Notes: generated from the letters alone by a model not told the origin. Counted from the stretch's first letter, positions 32,879 through 42,698 are shown. The stretch is 64,000 nucleotides of DNA from Thermoanaerobaculia bacterium (GCA_030431255.1 JAUIJL010000033.1:1-64000), one strand, 5' to 3'. Numbers and translations: made by a program.

Positions 32879-34076
32879 GCAAGCGGCGAAGCGCTCGTCG
32901 ATAAAAGTAGGCCTGCTGCTCTTCGCGGCGTTGGGCGCATTGATGGCCAGCATTTTGCTGATCGGTGAGAAGAACAACCTCTTTCGCCCGATGAACCGCT
33001 ACTCGGTCAAATTCCCCGACGTCAGCGGTTTACAAGAAGGCAATCCGGTGCAGCTCAACGGTGTGGCCGTGGGTCGGGTGACCCGAATCGTCCTGCCGGA
33101 GGATCCGGGTCAGCACGATTTGACGGTCTGGATTGGTGTCGATCGTCGATTCGCCAAGCGGGTCCGGAAAGATTCCCAAGCGCGCATTCAAACCCTCGGC
33201 CTGCTCGGGGACAAATACATCGAGCTCAGCTCCGGCACGGACGATGCCTTGGTGATTCCCAATCGCGGCGAAGTGGCCACCGCGCCCGCAACCGACGTGG
33301 ACAAGCTGATCAATTCCGGCGAGGACGCGGTCCAAAATATCGTCGCCATCTCTTCCAGCTTGGTGCGTCTGCTCGAACGGATCGAGAAAGGCGACAGCGT
33401 CATCGGCGAGCTGTTGGCACCGCTGCCGGAGGGCTCCGATCGCGAGCCGTTGGTCGAACGCATCCATCGCACCATGGATTCTTTGGACACCTTGATGGCC
33501 GGCATCCAAAACGGCGGGGGTCCCTTGGGTCGCCTGCTCTTTGATCGCGAAGCCGGAGACCGCCTCAGCCGCTCCATCGAGCACTTCGAATCCCTGATGG
33601 TCGACGCCCGCGAAGGCGAAGGGTTGTTACCCGCGCTTCTGCACGATTCGGCCCTGAAAAACGACACCCAGGCCGTGCTCTCCGACCTGCGCGCCACCTC
33701 CGGGCAGCTTCGCGACCTGGTGCAGTCCATCGAGCAGGCCGATGGCCTCCTGCCTCGGCTCCTGGAGGACGAAGCCTTTGCCGACGAGGTTGTCGGCAAG
33801 GTCCAGACCGTGCTCGATCGCCTCGACGGCCTGAGCTCCGATCTGGTCGAAGGGGACGGCACGGTTTCCAGGCTGATCCGCGACCCCGAGGTCTATGAAG
33901 CGCTCAACGATGTTATCGTCGGGGTCAATGAGTCTCGCCTATTACGCTGGTTGATTCGCAATCGGCAAAAAGCGGGCATCGAAAAAAGGTACCGCGAGAC
34001 CCGAGCGACTTCCGAGCCCGCCGATTCGGATTCCGGCGCGAACGACTCCGAGCCGGAAGGGTCTTCCCCTGAATGA
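32868..34076 (+). CDS. mlaD: MlaD-type MCE domain protein
   Basis: 402 residues. One N-terminal transmembrane helix (about 14-32, LLLFAALGALMASILLIG) is followed by a single MCE domain (about 38-118: YSVKFPDVSGLQEGNPVQLN, GVAVGRVTRIVLP, LGLLGDKYIELSSG). The remaining 280 residues form an alpha-helical, apolipophorin-like or coiled-coil tail with repeated G-x-x-L-x-x-L/G-D-x-x-x-R pieces (GDSVIGELLAPLPEG, GGGPLGRLLFDREAGD, GEGLLPALLHDSAL, EGDGTVSRLI), as in long MlaD/Ttg2C proteins. Periplasmic, lipid-binding. The ATG at 32868 overlaps the end of mlaF. Confidence 0.92.
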   Translation: MGPEQAAKRSSIKVGLLLFAALGALMASILLIGEKNNLFRPMNRYSVKFPDVSGLQEGNPVQLNGVAVGRVTRIVLPEDPGQHDLTVWIGVDRRFAKRVRKDSQARIQTLGLLGDKYIELSSGTDDALVIPNRGEVATAPATDVDKLINSGEDAVQNIVAISSSLVRLLERIEKGDSVIGELLAPLPEGSDREPLVERIHRTMDSLDTLMAGIQNGGGPLGRLLFDREAGDRLSRSIEHFESLMVDAREGEGLLPALLHDSALKNDTQAVLSDLRATSGQLRDLVQSIEQADGLLPRLLEDEAFADEVVGKVQTVLDRLDGLSSDLVEGDGTVSRLIRDPEVYEALNDVIVGVNESRLLRWLIRNRQKAGIEKRYRETRATSEPADSDSGANDSEPEGSSPE

Positions 34077-34098
34077 GCCTACCCATGAGCGACCCAGC

Positions 34099-35091
34099 AT
34101 GAGCCAGCATCTTTTGATCACGGGAGGAGCCGGATTCATCGGCTCACATTTAACCCGTCGCTTGCTCGATCGCGGTGACCGCATCACCGTGCTCGACGAT
34201 TTCAACGATTATTACGACCCGCAGATCAAACGCCTCAACGTCCAGCCGTTCGTCGGCCGAGACGACTACCGGCTGGTGGAAGGAGACATCCGCAACGCCG
34301 AGCTGATCGAGTCGCTCTTTTCCGGCCGATACGGGCAGGCCGGCCGACACGACCAGGCCTGGGGCAAATTCGACGGTGTCGTTCACCTGGCGGCGAGGGC
34401 CGGGGTCCGGCCCAGCCTGGCCCAGCCGATCCTCTACGAAGAGGTGAATTGCGTGGCCACCCTGCACTTGTTGGAAGCCGCCCGGCGCCACGGACCCGAG
34501 GTCTTCACCTTCGGTTCCTCCTCGTCGGTCTACGGCATCAACAAGAAGGTGCCCTTTTCCGAAGCCGATCCGGTGGACCAGCCCATCAGCCCCTACGCCA
34601 CCACCAAGCGAACCGGCGAGCTGCTGTGCTTCAACTACCACCATCTCTACGGTCTCAAAACCTCGTGTCTGCGGTTCTTCACCGTCTACGGACCGGCTCA
34701 GCGGCCGGAGATGGCGATCCACAAATTCACCGATCTCCTAGCCCGTGGCGAGAAAATTCCGATGTTCGGCAACGGCGACAGCCGCCGTGACTACACCTAT
34801 GTCGACGATATCGTCACCGGCATCGTGTCGGCCTTCGATACCGCTCCCGGATTCGAGATTTTCAATTTGGGAGGTGCGGAAACCACCCGCCTCTCCGATC
34901 TCATCCGGTGGCTGGCGGAGGAGCTTGCCGTGGAGGCGAGGATCGAGTATCTTCCTGACCAACCCGGTGACGTTCCGATCACTTACGCGGATGTCTCCAA
35001 AGCCGGAGAGATGCTCGGATATTCGCCGCAGGTCCCGATCCGCGAAGGCTTGCGCAGATTCGTCGCCTGGTACAAAGAACACCGGAAATAA
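34099..35091 (+). CDS. UDP-glucuronate 4-epimerase-like SDR
   Basis: 330 residues. Rossmann motif TGGAGFIGSHL at the N-terminus, DDFNDYYDPQIK (a stretch characteristic of UDP-glucuronate epimerases), HLAARAGVRPS, catalytic SSSSVYG and YATTK (Tyr-x3-Lys), and LRFFTVYGPAQRPEMA. It probably interconverts UDP-glucuronate and UDP-galacturonate. With ugd and the UXS gene downstream it makes a set for uronic-acid and xylose donors used in surface polysaccharides. A weak ribosome site precedes the ATG, 22 nt after mlaD. Confidence 0.87.
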   Translation: MSQHLLITGGAGFIGSHLTRRLLDRGDRITVLDDFNDYYDPQIKRLNVQPFVGRDDYRLVEGDIRNAELIESLFSGRYGQAGRHDQAWGKFDGVVHLAARAGVRPSLAQPILYEEVNCVATLHLLEAARRHGPEVFTFGSSSSVYGINKKVPFSEADPVDQPISPYATTKRTGELLCFNYHHLYGLKTSCLRFFTVYGPAQRPEMAIHKFTDLLARGEKIPMFGNGDSRRDYTYVDDIVTGIVSAFDTAPGFEIFNLGGAETTRLSDLIRWLAEELAVEARIEYLPDQPGDVPITYADVSKAGEMLGYSPQVPIREGLRRFVAWYKEHRK

Positions 35092-35411
35092 GAAGACCGA
35101 CACCCGGAAACCGATATCCGGCCTCTGAATGTCTGGAAATCCGAATATCTGGAAACTGAGGGACCCGGCAGAAATATCCGGCCGTCAAAAAAACCGCAAC
35201 AGCCCGACGCGTGCCGACGCCCCCCACGGCGAAGGACCCCGCGTCATCCATCGGCTGCAACCATAGACGCCGGCCGTTGTCGTCACTTCGATCTGAGCTT
35301 CGTTCAGTAGTTTCTAGCCAGTGACTTTTCGCCCCCCGGCTCAAGCGACAGCGTCCATCGCCTCCGCGCCGAATTCGGCCCCCGAGGCGTCACCCCTGGA
35401 GAGCAATACCC
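35092..35411 (+). other. 320-bp gap with short direct repeats before ugd
   Basis: No gene is supported. Two exact copies of ATATCCGGCC lie at 35114-35123 and 35174-35183, with a related AATATCTGG between them, each next to GGAAA or AGAAA. They could be operator half-sites or slippage products. An A-run and a Pro/Arg-rich-looking stretch follow. The region probably contains the ugd promoter, which I cannot place. Confidence 0.5.
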
Positions 35412-36740
35412 ATGAAGATCTGTGTGGTAGGCACCGGCTACGTCGGCCTGGTCACAGGCGCATGCCTAGCGGATTTCGGCCACCATGTGACCGGAGTCGA
35501 TAAGGACGAGAAGAAAATCTCCGACCTGCAGAACGGCAAGATCCCCATTTTCGAGCCGGGTCTCGATGAGTTGGTGAAGAGGAACTTCAAGGAAGGCCGT
35601 CTCCACTTCACCACCGAGCTCGGACCGGCGGTGCACGACAGCCAGGCGGTCTTCATCGCCGTGGGCACTCCGCCGCTGCCCGACGGTCGGGCGGATTTGA
35701 AGTTCATCCGTCAGGTGGCGGAATCCATCGGCCAACATCTCAACGGTTACAAAGCGATCATCACCAAGAGCACCGTGCCCACGGGCACCGGCCAAATGGT
35801 CGAGAACACCGTGCGTGAAAACAGCGGCGGTCAACACGACTTCGCCGTGGTTTCCAATCCCGAATTTCTGCGCGAAGGGTCCGCCATCGAGGACTTCCGC
35901 TACCCCGACCGGGTGGTGATCGGTTCCCGCGACCCCAAAGCGATCGACATCATGCATCAGATCTACGCGCCCCTGAAGCGCGCCAAGGTGGCCTTCATCG
36001 ACACCGATGTGGAAACCGCCGAAATGATCAAATATGCGTCCAACGGCTTCTTGGCGACCAAGATCTCGTTCATCAACGAGATGGCCGCCCTTTGCGACGC
36101 CTATGGCGCGGATGTCGAGATGGTCGCCCGCGGCATGGGTTTGGACGACCGCATCGGCCCCCGCTTCTTGCATCCGGGCCCCGGCTTCGGCGGCTCTTGC
36201 TTCCCCAAAGACACCCGGGCGGTCTCCCAAATCGCCCAGGAACGCGGGCTTCAATTCCACATCATCGACGCGGTGCTCGACGTCAATCGCATCACCCAAC
36301 AGCGCATGGTGGTGAAAATCCGCGAGGCCCTAGGCGGCTCGGTGTCGGGCAAGACCATCGCCGTGCTCGGCTTGGCCTTCAAGGCGAATACCGACGACGT
36401 CCGTGAAACGCCGTCCCTGCCGATTCTTACCGCCCTGGTGAACGAAGGGGCCGAAATTCGGGCCTACGACCCGGAGGCCATGCACGAGTTCAAAAAGGAC
36501 TTCGAACACGAGATCGGCTACCACAGCGATGAATACGATGCCGCGGACGGTGCCGACGTGCTCCTGATCCTCACGGACTGGAATCAGTTCCGGGCTTTGG
36601 ATTTCAAACGCATGAAGAGCCTGCTGACCCAAAATTTGGTGATCGATCTACGAAATCTTTACGATCCGAACGACGTCACCCAACACGGCATGCGATACGT
36701 TTCCGTGGGCAGGCCGGAAGGTCGCCCGACCGAGGCTTGA
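35412..36740 (+). CDS. ugd: UDP-glucose 6-dehydrogenase
   Basis: 442 residues. NAD-binding [10 protein letters not shown] at the N-terminus, the F-E-P-G-L region, [15 protein letters not shown] and the catalytic loop [12 protein letters not shown] with nucleophile Cys263. The C-terminal domain holds [19 protein letters not shown]. It oxidises UDP-glucose to UDP-glucuronate, the substrate of the two neighbouring sugar-nucleotide enzymes. It is followed by the UXS gene 26 nt downstream, so the two are probably cotranscribed. Confidence 0.95.
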   Translation: MKICVVGTGYVGLVTGACLADFGHHVTGVDKDEKKISDLQNGKIPIFEPGLDELVKRNFKEGRLHFTTELGPAVHDSQAVFIAVGTPPLPDGRADLKFIRQVAESIGQHLNGYKAIITKSTVPTGTGQMVENTVRENSGGQHDFAVVSNPEFLREGSAIEDFRYPDRVVIGSRDPKAIDIMHQIYAPLKRAKVAFIDTDVETAEMIKYASNGFLATKISFINEMAALCDAYGADVEMVARGMGLDDRIGPRFLHPGPGFGGSCFPKDTRAVSQIAQERGLQFHIIDAVLDVNRITQQRMVVKIREALGGSVSGKTIAVLGLAFKANTDDVRETPSLPILTALVNEGAEIRAYDPEAMHEFKKDFEHEIGYHSDEYDAADGADVLLILTDWNQFRALDFKRMKSLLTQNLVIDLRNLYDPNDVTQHGMRYVSVGRPEGRPTEA

Positions 36741-36766
36741 GACGAGCCCGAGAAAGGGAGGATGAA

Positions 36767-37717
36767 GTGAGCACAGCCCTGGTGACCGGTGGAGCGGGAT
36801 TTCTCGGCTCCCATCTCTGCGAAAAGTTGCTTTCCCACAACCATCGAGTGATCTGTGTCGATAATTTCGTCACCGGTCAGCCGCGCAATATCGAGCATTT
36901 GATGCCGCGGGACGACTTCCACTTTCTGGAGCACGACGTCTCGATGCCGTTCTACGTCGCCGAGGACGTGGATTACATCCTGCACTTCGCCTCCCCGGCC
37001 AGCCCGATCGATTACCTCGAGCTGCCGATTCAAACCTTGAAGGTCGGCTCCCTCGGCACCCACAACGTCTGTGGCATCGCCAAGGCCAAAAACGCCCGAC
37101 TGCTGGTGGCCTCCACCTCCGAGGTCTACGGCGATCCGCTGATCCACCCCCAACCGGAATCCTATTGGGGCAACGTCAATCCGGTCGGTCCCCGGGGCGT
37201 CTACGACGAAGCCAAACGCTTTGCCGAGGCGATGGTGATGGCCTATCACCGGGTGCACGACGTGGAGACCCGGATCGTCCGGATTTTCAACACCTACGGC
37301 CCGCGCATGCGGCCCAAAGACGGCCGTGTGGTGCCGGCCTTCATTCAGCAGGCGCTGCTGGGTCAGCCGTTGACCGTCTTCGGCGACGGCTCTCAGACCC
37401 GCTCCTTCTGCTACGTAGACGATTTGGTCGAGGGTATCTATCGTTTGCTGCTCTCGGATCGCGTCGATCCGACCAACATCGGCAACCCCCATGAAATGAC
37501 GATTCTGCAATTCGCCGAGCGCATCATCGAGCTCACCGACAGCGAGAGCACGATCGACTACAAGCCTTTGCCGGTCGACGACCCCAAGACCCGTCAACCC
37601 GACATCTCCAATGCCCGCAAGCACTTGGATTGGGAGCCGACCATTCCCTTGCAGGAAGGTCTGTCCAAGACCATCGACTACTTCCGTCAGGTCTTGGTGG
37701 AGCAAGGCAAGCTCTGA
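36767..37717 (+). CDS. UDP-glucuronate decarboxylase (UXS type)
   Basis: 316 residues from GTG 36767, with GGGAGG 5 nt upstream; a TTG 30 nt earlier is less likely. Motifs: [50 protein letters not shown] (a UXS hallmark), [20 protein letters not shown] and [16 protein letters not shown]. It converts UDP-glucuronate to UDP-xylose. With ugd directly upstream it forms a UDP-glucose to UDP-xylose path for envelope glycans. Confidence 0.93.
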   Translation: MSTALVTGGAGFLGSHLCEKLLSHNHRVICVDNFVTGQPRNIEHLMPRDDFHFLEHDVSMPFYVAEDVDYILHFASPASPIDYLELPIQTLKVGSLGTHNVCGIAKAKNARLLVASTSEVYGDPLIHPQPESYWGNVNPVGPRGVYDEAKRFAEAMVMAYHRVHDVETRIVRIFNTYGPRMRPKDGRVVPAFIQQALLGQPLTVFGDGSQTRSFCYVDDLVEGIYRLLLSDRVDPTNIGNPHEMTILQFAERIIELTDSESTIDYKPLPVDDPKTRQPDISNARKHLDWEPTIPLQEGLSKTIDYFRQVLVEQGKL

Positions 37718-37757
37718 GCCGACCCGCGGCCGCCCTCGAACCGAAAGGACCCCGAAC

Positions 37758-38024
37758 GTGTCGAACGAGAACGATCAAGTCTTCTGCAAGCGCGCCCTCA
37801 AATGGGCGCCTCCCGCGCAAAACGTGCCCTACGGTGGCGCCCTCGGAGAAGAGATTCGCCGGAATATTTGCGAGGAAAGCTGGCAGGAGTGGATGAACAT
37901 GGAGGTCATGGTGATCAACGAGCTGCGCCTGAACTTCATGGACCCCAAATCCCAAGATATCCTGATCAAACACCTACGCGAGTTCCTCAATCTCGACGGC
38001 GAGGTCGAGCCCACCCCGAGGTGA
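37758..38024 (+). CDS. yggX: YggX-family Fe(II) trafficking protein
   Basis: 88 residues from GTG 37758, with AAAGGA 8 nt upstream. The conserved pattern is present: V-F-C-K near the N-terminus, PYGGALGEEIRRNICEESW, W-x-x-W-x-N-M-E-V, and VINELRLNFMDP. In enterobacteria YggX protects iron-sulphur clusters from oxidative damage. Here it lies between the UXS gene (40 nt upstream) and a TVP38-like gene (49 nt downstream), all on the plus strand. Its link with sugar-nucleotide genes seems incidental. Confidence 0.88.
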   Translation: MSNENDQVFCKRALKWAPPAQNVPYGGALGEEIRRNICEESWQEWMNMEVMVINELRLNFMDPKSQDILIKHLREFLNLDGEVEPTPR

Positions 38025-38073
38025 CCGGCCGGCGGATCCTCACCGCTCGAGCTCGAATGGAATGGAGCCCGAC

Positions 38074-38862
38074 ATGACCCCACCAGCACCGGCACCGACC
38101 CCGAGCAAGACCGGGCCGATGCTGCGCGTCGCGGCTGTGCTCCTATTGGGCATCAGCGGCCTGCTGCTGGTGAAGCTCACGCCCCTCGGCGAGCTCATGG
38201 CCGAGGAACGGATCATCGGCATGGCCGATCAGCTGCGGGCCAACCCCTGGACGCCAGCCGTCCTATTCATCGCCTATTTGGTGATCGGCCCCTTCGGCGT
38301 GCCGGTCAGCCCGCTGGTGATCACCGGGGGCACCGTCTTCGGTCCGGTGATCGGCGCCGCCTTCAACTCCCTGGGGCTTATCGGCAACGCCATGGTGACC
38401 TTCTGGGTGGGTCGTAAGCTCGGCCGAGACGCGGTCACCCGCCTCGCCGGCCCCAAGCTTCGTCGGGCGGAGGCGATCTTCGAGCGTCGCGGATTCTGGC
38501 CGCTGATCCAATCCCGCTTCCTGCCGATCCCGGCTCCCGTGGTGGCTTACGGCGCCGCCCTCGCGGGTGTGGCTCCCGGTCGCTATTTGGTGACCTCGGC
38601 CCTCGGCTTGACCCCGGCCTGCGTGGTCCACACCTACTTCGCTCCAGCCCTCATTCTCGCGGTGCTCGCCGGTGAGGATCCGGTCCTGCTTTTCTTCCAA
38701 TACGCGGGCATTCTCTTCCTCTTCAACGTCGCCGCAGCTTGGCCTCAAATTCGCTCGCGCCTGCGTCGGCGCAAGCGTTACGCGGAGCTGATGGAAGCCC
38801 GACGCCGACGCACCCTCCCCCCCGCCGACACCCCGACCGCAGGCCGTCACTCCACCAGCTAG
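38074..38862 (+). CDS. TVP38/TMEM64 (DedA/VTT) family membrane protein
   Basis: About 262 residues from ATG 38074, which has GGAG 6 nt upstream; an in-frame ATG at 38062 is possible. The VTT-domain core is seen: FGVPVSPLVITGGTVFGPVI, then GLIGNAMVTFWVGRKLGRDA (G-x-x-x-x-F-x-x-G-R) and RFLPIPAPVVAYGAALAGV. About six hydrophobic segments. DedA-superfamily proteins scramble or transport undecaprenyl phosphate and phospholipids, which would suit a region rich in lipid-transport genes. The C-terminus is basic and Arg-rich. Confidence 0.87.
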   Translation: MTPPAPAPTPSKTGPMLRVAAVLLLGISGLLLVKLTPLGELMAEERIIGMADQLRANPWTPAVLFIAYLVIGPFGVPVSPLVITGGTVFGPVIGAAFNSLGLIGNAMVTFWVGRKLGRDAVTRLAGPKLRRAEAIFERRGFWPLIQSRFLPIPAPVVAYGAALAGVAPGRYLVTSALGLTPACVVHTYFAPALILAVLAGEDPVLLFFQYAGILFLFNVAAAWPQIRSRLRRRKRYAELMEARRRRTLPPADTPTAGRHSTS

Positions 38863-38898
38863 GCTAGCCAGAAAGCCGACCAAGAGCCGGGAAGAACG

Positions 38899-38920
38899 AG
38901 CACGGTGAAAAAGCCGTGCT
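38899..38920 (+). promoter_or_regulatory. Hairpin next to an extended -10-like box
   Basis: A 7-bp stem (AGCACGG with CCGTGCT) around an A-rich 8-nt loop. Its right arm runs into TGC-TATGAT (38917-38925), an extended -10-like sequence without a clear -35. It may be a promoter for the small gene at 39062 or the end signal of the gene before; the evidence does not decide. Confidence 0.4.
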
Positions 38921-39061
38921 ATGATGTCAGATGGATGCCTTCAGATCGTGCCGAAGCGAGCAAGCTTTCTTATTCATGCATACATACACGCTCGTCTCGG
39001 CCCCGCGACCTCGAAGACCCTATAGACGCTTACATCCCTTGCCCACCCGAGGAGTCCCGCC

Positions 39062-39397
39062 ATGCAAATCCACAGAGATCCGAGATCCACACACAGCCGC
39101 ACCGACCGCGTCGCCACTCGGCATCCCGGAGGAGCCTACGGCCCTTCCCTGCACGGCGACAAATATCGTGAAATGCGAGCGGCCATTTTTCAGGTGTTGG
39201 GCTCGAACCCCAAAGGTATCGAGCTTCGAAACATGCTCGACGCGGTCAAACCGTTCCTGTCCGACAGCGTCTACAATCCCGGCAGCTTGACCAGCTGGTA
39301 TTGCGTCAACGTCGAGCTTGATCTCGAGGCCCAAGGCCAGATCGAACGGGTTCAGGACGGCGCCATCGAACGCCTTCGTCGAGTTGCCGACGCCTGA
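39062..39397 (+). CDS. Conserved hypothetical, winged-helix-like
   Basis: 111 residues from ATG 39062, with GGAG 7 nt upstream. The first 30 residues are basic and probably disordered (His, Arg, Thr). From about 30 on there is a helix-turn-helix-like pattern: KYREMRAAIFQVLGSNPKGI, LRNMLDAVKPFLSD, and a C-terminal WYCVNVELDLEAQGQIERV, which resembles the 'wing' and last helix of small conserved proteins of the DUF6958 type. That family name is from memory and not certain. A terminator follows, so it is probably a single-gene transcript. Confidence 0.7.
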   Translation: MQIHRDPRSTHSRTDRVATRHPGGAYGPSLHGDKYREMRAAIFQVLGSNPKGIELRNMLDAVKPFLSDSVYNPGSLTSWYCVNVELDLEAQGQIERVQDGAIERLRRVADA

Positions 39398-39403
39398 GCT
39401 GTT

Positions 39404-39443
39404 GAAGGATCGAAAGCCCGGCCGAGGCCTTCCGATCCTTTTT
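39404..39443 (+). terminator. Intrinsic terminator after the small wHTH-like gene
   Basis: An 8-bp stem, AAGGATCG (39405-39412) with CGATCCTT (39433-39440), with further imperfect pairing inside, is followed by a run of five T (39439-39443). It separates the small gene from dinB. Confidence 0.8.
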
Positions 39444-39449
39444 CAATGC

Positions 39450-39484
39450 TTGGCAAGGCGTAAGTAAGGCGCTAAAATGGCTGG
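39450..39484 (+). promoter_or_regulatory. dinB promoter, probably giving a leaderless mRNA
   Basis: TTGGCA (39450-39455), a 17-bp spacer and TAAAAT (39473-39478) form a good sigma-70 promoter. The -10 box ends 6 nt before the dinB ATG at 39485 and no ribosome site is present, so the transcript should start at or beside the start codon. No LexA-type palindrome that I recognise overlaps it. Confidence 0.65.
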
Positions 39485-40585
39485 ATGGATACCGGAAGTG
39501 TGAATAGCTCGGCCACATCTCAGCGCCGCATTCTGCACTGCGACATGGATTGCTTTTATGCCCAGGTCCACATGCGCGACGATCCGAGCTTGCGCGGCAA
39601 ACCGGTGGTGATCGGCGGCAGCCCGCAAGGGCGTGGGGTCGTGGCCGCGGCCAGCTACGAGGCGCGAGAATTCGGTGTTCGCTCGGCCATGCCCGCCGCC
39701 CAGGCGGTGAAACGCTGCCCTCATGCGATTTTTCTCAAGCCCGACTTCAACAGGTACCGCACGGAATCCAAGCTGATCTTCGACATCTTCCGAAGCATCA
39801 CACCCACGGTGCAACCCGCTTCCCTCGACGAAGCCTACCTAGACGTCACACACCATCTCGGTCCTTGGGGAACCGCCACGGCCGTCGCCCAGGAGATTCG
39901 GGCCCGGGTTTTGGACGAACGCCGACTGACCGTCAGCATTGGAGTCGGGCCCAACCGATTGATCGCCAAAATCGCTTCCGACTACCACAAACCCGACGGC
40001 CTGACCGTGGTCCGTCCGAAGCAGGTGCAGCGATTCCTCGACCCCCTGCCGGTCCGCCGGCTGCACGGCGTCGGACCGGCTACCGAGGAACGGCTGAAGA
40101 AGATCGGCATCAAGACCATCTTCGACCTGCGCCATTGCGACACCCACGAGCTGGAGCGACGATTCGGCCGCCACGGCATGGATCTGTGGCGGCACGCCCA
40201 GGGCATCGACGAGCGCCCGGTACGCACCCATCGCGAGCGCAAGAGCCTGGGTCACGAACGCACCTACGCCCAAGACCTGGTCTCCATCGACGAGATGGAC
40301 GCGCAAATCGATGATTTATCCCAACGGGTGGTGGACGGCTTGCAATCCCGCGAGCTGCGAGCCCGCACGGTCACGGTGAAGGTGCGTTATGCCGACTTCA
40401 CCACCCTCACCCGCTCGCGCACCTTTTCCGCGCCCGTGGACTCCATGAGCGCCATCGGCCCGGCCGCCCACCAGCTGCTCCGCCAAACCGAGGCCGGTCA
40501 GGGCCGAACCGTGCGACTGCTCGGGGTCACCGCCTCGGGCTTCGAAAAGGACGGCCCCACCCAGATGTGGCTCTTTGAGCCGTAA
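39485..40585 (+). CDS. dinB: DNA polymerase IV (Y family)
   Basis: 366 residues, normal length. Palm and finger motifs: LHCDMDCFYAQV (first metal-binding Asp), SYEAREFGVRSAMP, and SLDEAYLDV with the catalytic D-E pair; then the helix-hairpin-helix thumb LPVRRLHGVGPATEERLKKI and a little-finger domain to the end. The C-terminus QMWLFEP is not a standard clamp-binding motif, though 'QMWLF' is close to the QLxLF consensus. It performs error-prone translesion synthesis. A strong hairpin follows the stop codon. Confidence 0.94.
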   Translation: MDTGSVNSSATSQRRILHCDMDCFYAQVHMRDDPSLRGKPVVIGGSPQGRGVVAAASYEAREFGVRSAMPAAQAVKRCPHAIFLKPDFNRYRTESKLIFDIFRSITPTVQPASLDEAYLDVTHHLGPWGTATAVAQEIRARVLDERRLTVSIGVGPNRLIAKIASDYHKPDGLTVVRPKQVQRFLDPLPVRRLHGVGPATEERLKKIGIKTIFDLRHCDTHELERRFGRHGMDLWRHAQGIDERPVRTHRERKSLGHERTYAQDLVSIDEMDAQIDDLSQRVVDGLQSRELRARTVTVKVRYADFTTLTRSRTFSAPVDSMSAIGPAAHQLLRQTEAGQGRTVRLLGVTASGFEKDGPTQMWLFEP

Positions 40586-40622
40586 GCACAAGGCCGCTCC
40601 CTTTAGGAAGCGGCCTTGTGCT
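40585..40622. terminator. Convergent-gene hairpin
   Basis: A perfect 14-bp inverted repeat (40585-40598 with 40609-40622) around a 10-nt loop. It begins at the last base of the dinB stop codon and sits between convergent dinB and POT transporter genes. No long T-run follows, but its strength and position suggest termination or 3'-end protection for both. Confidence 0.72.
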
Positions 40623-40646
40623 GGAGGCAGAGCGCCGAGCCGAAGG

Positions 40647-42161
40647 TCAGGCGTCGGCCTTGAGGTCGCCGATCAGCTTCTTGATCGGAATCGTGAACAG
40701 GATGTAAAGCCCGCCCGACACGATCACGATCATCGCCACCGTGCTGAAGAGCTGGGGCAAAGGCATGGACTCGATCCGGCCCGCCACCAAACCGGCGATC
40801 AAATTGCCGAGGGCGGCGCCCATGAACCAAGTGCCCATCATCTGACCCACCAAGCGATCCGGCGACAGCTTGGTCACGCTGGAAAGGCCCACCGGTGACA
40901 GACACAGCTCACCGGCCGTGTGCAGGAAGTAGGTGACGATCAACCACATGGGCGACACGCCTTGGAAGCCGTCGGTATTCTCCGGGATGTAGGTGGAGGC
41001 CCAGGACATGACCAAGAAACCGAGGCCGAGCAGCACCAAGCCGGTACCGAATTTGAACGGAATCGAGGGCTCTCTGGGTCCGAGAGCGACCCACAACCAG
41101 CCGAAAACGGGAGCGAAGATGATGATGAAGAGCGGATTCACCGATTGCAGCCAGCTGGCCGGTGACTCCCAACCGAAGACCACTCGATCTGTGAAGCGCT
41201 CTGCAAAGAGGTTCATCGAGGAGCCGGCCTGCTCGAACCCGGACCAGAAGAGGGCGGCACCCACGAAGAGCAAGAAGATCACGATCACCCGCTTCTTCTC
41301 GGTGGTCGTCAATCCGCCCGCCAGCAGCACGTAGCCGAAATAGACGATCGCCAAACCTACAATCAGACCACCGGTGGCCTGGGCCATGCCTTCCAAGGTC
41401 AGCCCCAGGGTGTCGCGCATGAAATACAGAATCACACCCGTGGCCGTCAACGCCGCGCAGGCGGACCAGAAGCGCGTCATATCCTTCTTCTTGGAGGCCT
41501 CGGTCACGCCTTTCAGAGTGCCGGCTTCACCCAGATATTTGAGCCCTGCTTTGTATTGAATCAAACCGATCAACATGCCGAAGCCGGCGGCGGAGAAGCC
41601 GAGGTGCCAGCTCACCTCTTCACCCAAATAACCGCACACCAGAGGACCGGCGAACGCGCCGATGTTGATGCCCATGTAGAACAGCGAGAAGCCGGCGTCA
41701 CGCTCGGCCCCTTTCTCGGGATAGAGCTGACCCACCACCGCGCTGACGTTGGGTTTCAACAACCCGGTTCCGAGCACGATGAGAATCAGACCGAGGAAGA
41801 ACGAGGGGGTGGAAAGACCGTGAAGCCCGGGAATAATCGGAATCGCCATAGTGAAATGGCCGGCCGCGATGATGCAGCCACCGAGGAAAACCGCCCTCTG
41901 CTGACCGATCAGCCGATCCGCGACCCAGCCCCCGGGAAGGGCGAACAAATAGACCCCCGCGGTGTAGAGCCCGTAGATAGCGGTAGCTTTACCGTCAGTC
42001 AGCCCGAAACCACCGTTTTGGATCTGATCGACCATGAAGAGAACAAGAATGGCGCGCATGCCGTAATAGCTCAGGCGCTCCCACAGCTCGGTAAAGAAGA
42101 GAGTTGATAAACCTCTCGGATGTCCGAACCACTGCTTCTGAGCTGCTGCTGCATCGCTCAT
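40647..42161 (-). CDS. POT family proton-coupled oligopeptide transporter
   Basis: 504 residues from ATG 42161, with AGGAGG 6 nt upstream; a longer frame reaches 42215 without a better site. The PTR2 signature FFTELWERLSYYGMRAILVL is at the N-terminus, followed by GGWVADRLIGQQRAV and a second signature near GAFAGPLVCGYLGEE (FSLFYMGINIGAFAGPL). About 14 helices. It imports di- and tripeptides with protons. Its leader region shares a long intergenic stretch with tRNA-Pro on the same strand. Confidence 0.92.
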   Translation of the reverse strand: MSDAAAAQKQWFGHPRGLSTLFFTELWERLSYYGMRAILVLFMVDQIQNGGFGLTDGKATAIYGLYTAGVYLFALPGGWVADRLIGQQRAVFLGGCIIAAGHFTMAIPIIPGLHGLSTPSFFLGLILIVLGTGLLKPNVSAVVGQLYPEKGAERDAGFSLFYMGINIGAFAGPLVCGYLGEEVSWHLGFSAAGFGMLIGLIQYKAGLKYLGEAGTLKGVTEASKKKDMTRFWSACAALTATGVILYFMRDTLGLTLEGMAQATGGLIVGLAIVYFGYVLLAGGLTTTEKKRVIVIFLLFVGAALFWSGFEQAGSSMNLFAERFTDRVVFGWESPASWLQSVNPLFIIIFAPVFGWLWVALGPREPSIPFKFGTGLVLLGLGFLVMSWASTYIPENTDGFQGVSPMWLIVTYFLHTAGELCLSPVGLSSVTKLSPDRLVGQMMGTWFMGAALGNLIAGLVAGRIESMPLPQLFSTVAMIVIVSGGLYILFTIPIKKLIGDLKADA

Positions 42162-42636
<475 letters not shown>

Positions 42637-42669
42637 AGATACCCGCACACAGCCGCGCGCGGGACCGGA

Positions 42670-42698
42670 AGGATACATGCGTGGGTGTCGGTGGTCAA
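42670..42698 (-). promoter_or_regulatory. Promoter of tRNA-Pro
   Basis: On the minus strand, TTGACC (42693-42698), a 17-bp spacer and TATCCT (42670-42675) form a near-consensus sigma-70 promoter. Transcription would start at about 42663, some 27 nt before the mature tRNA. Confidence 0.75.
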
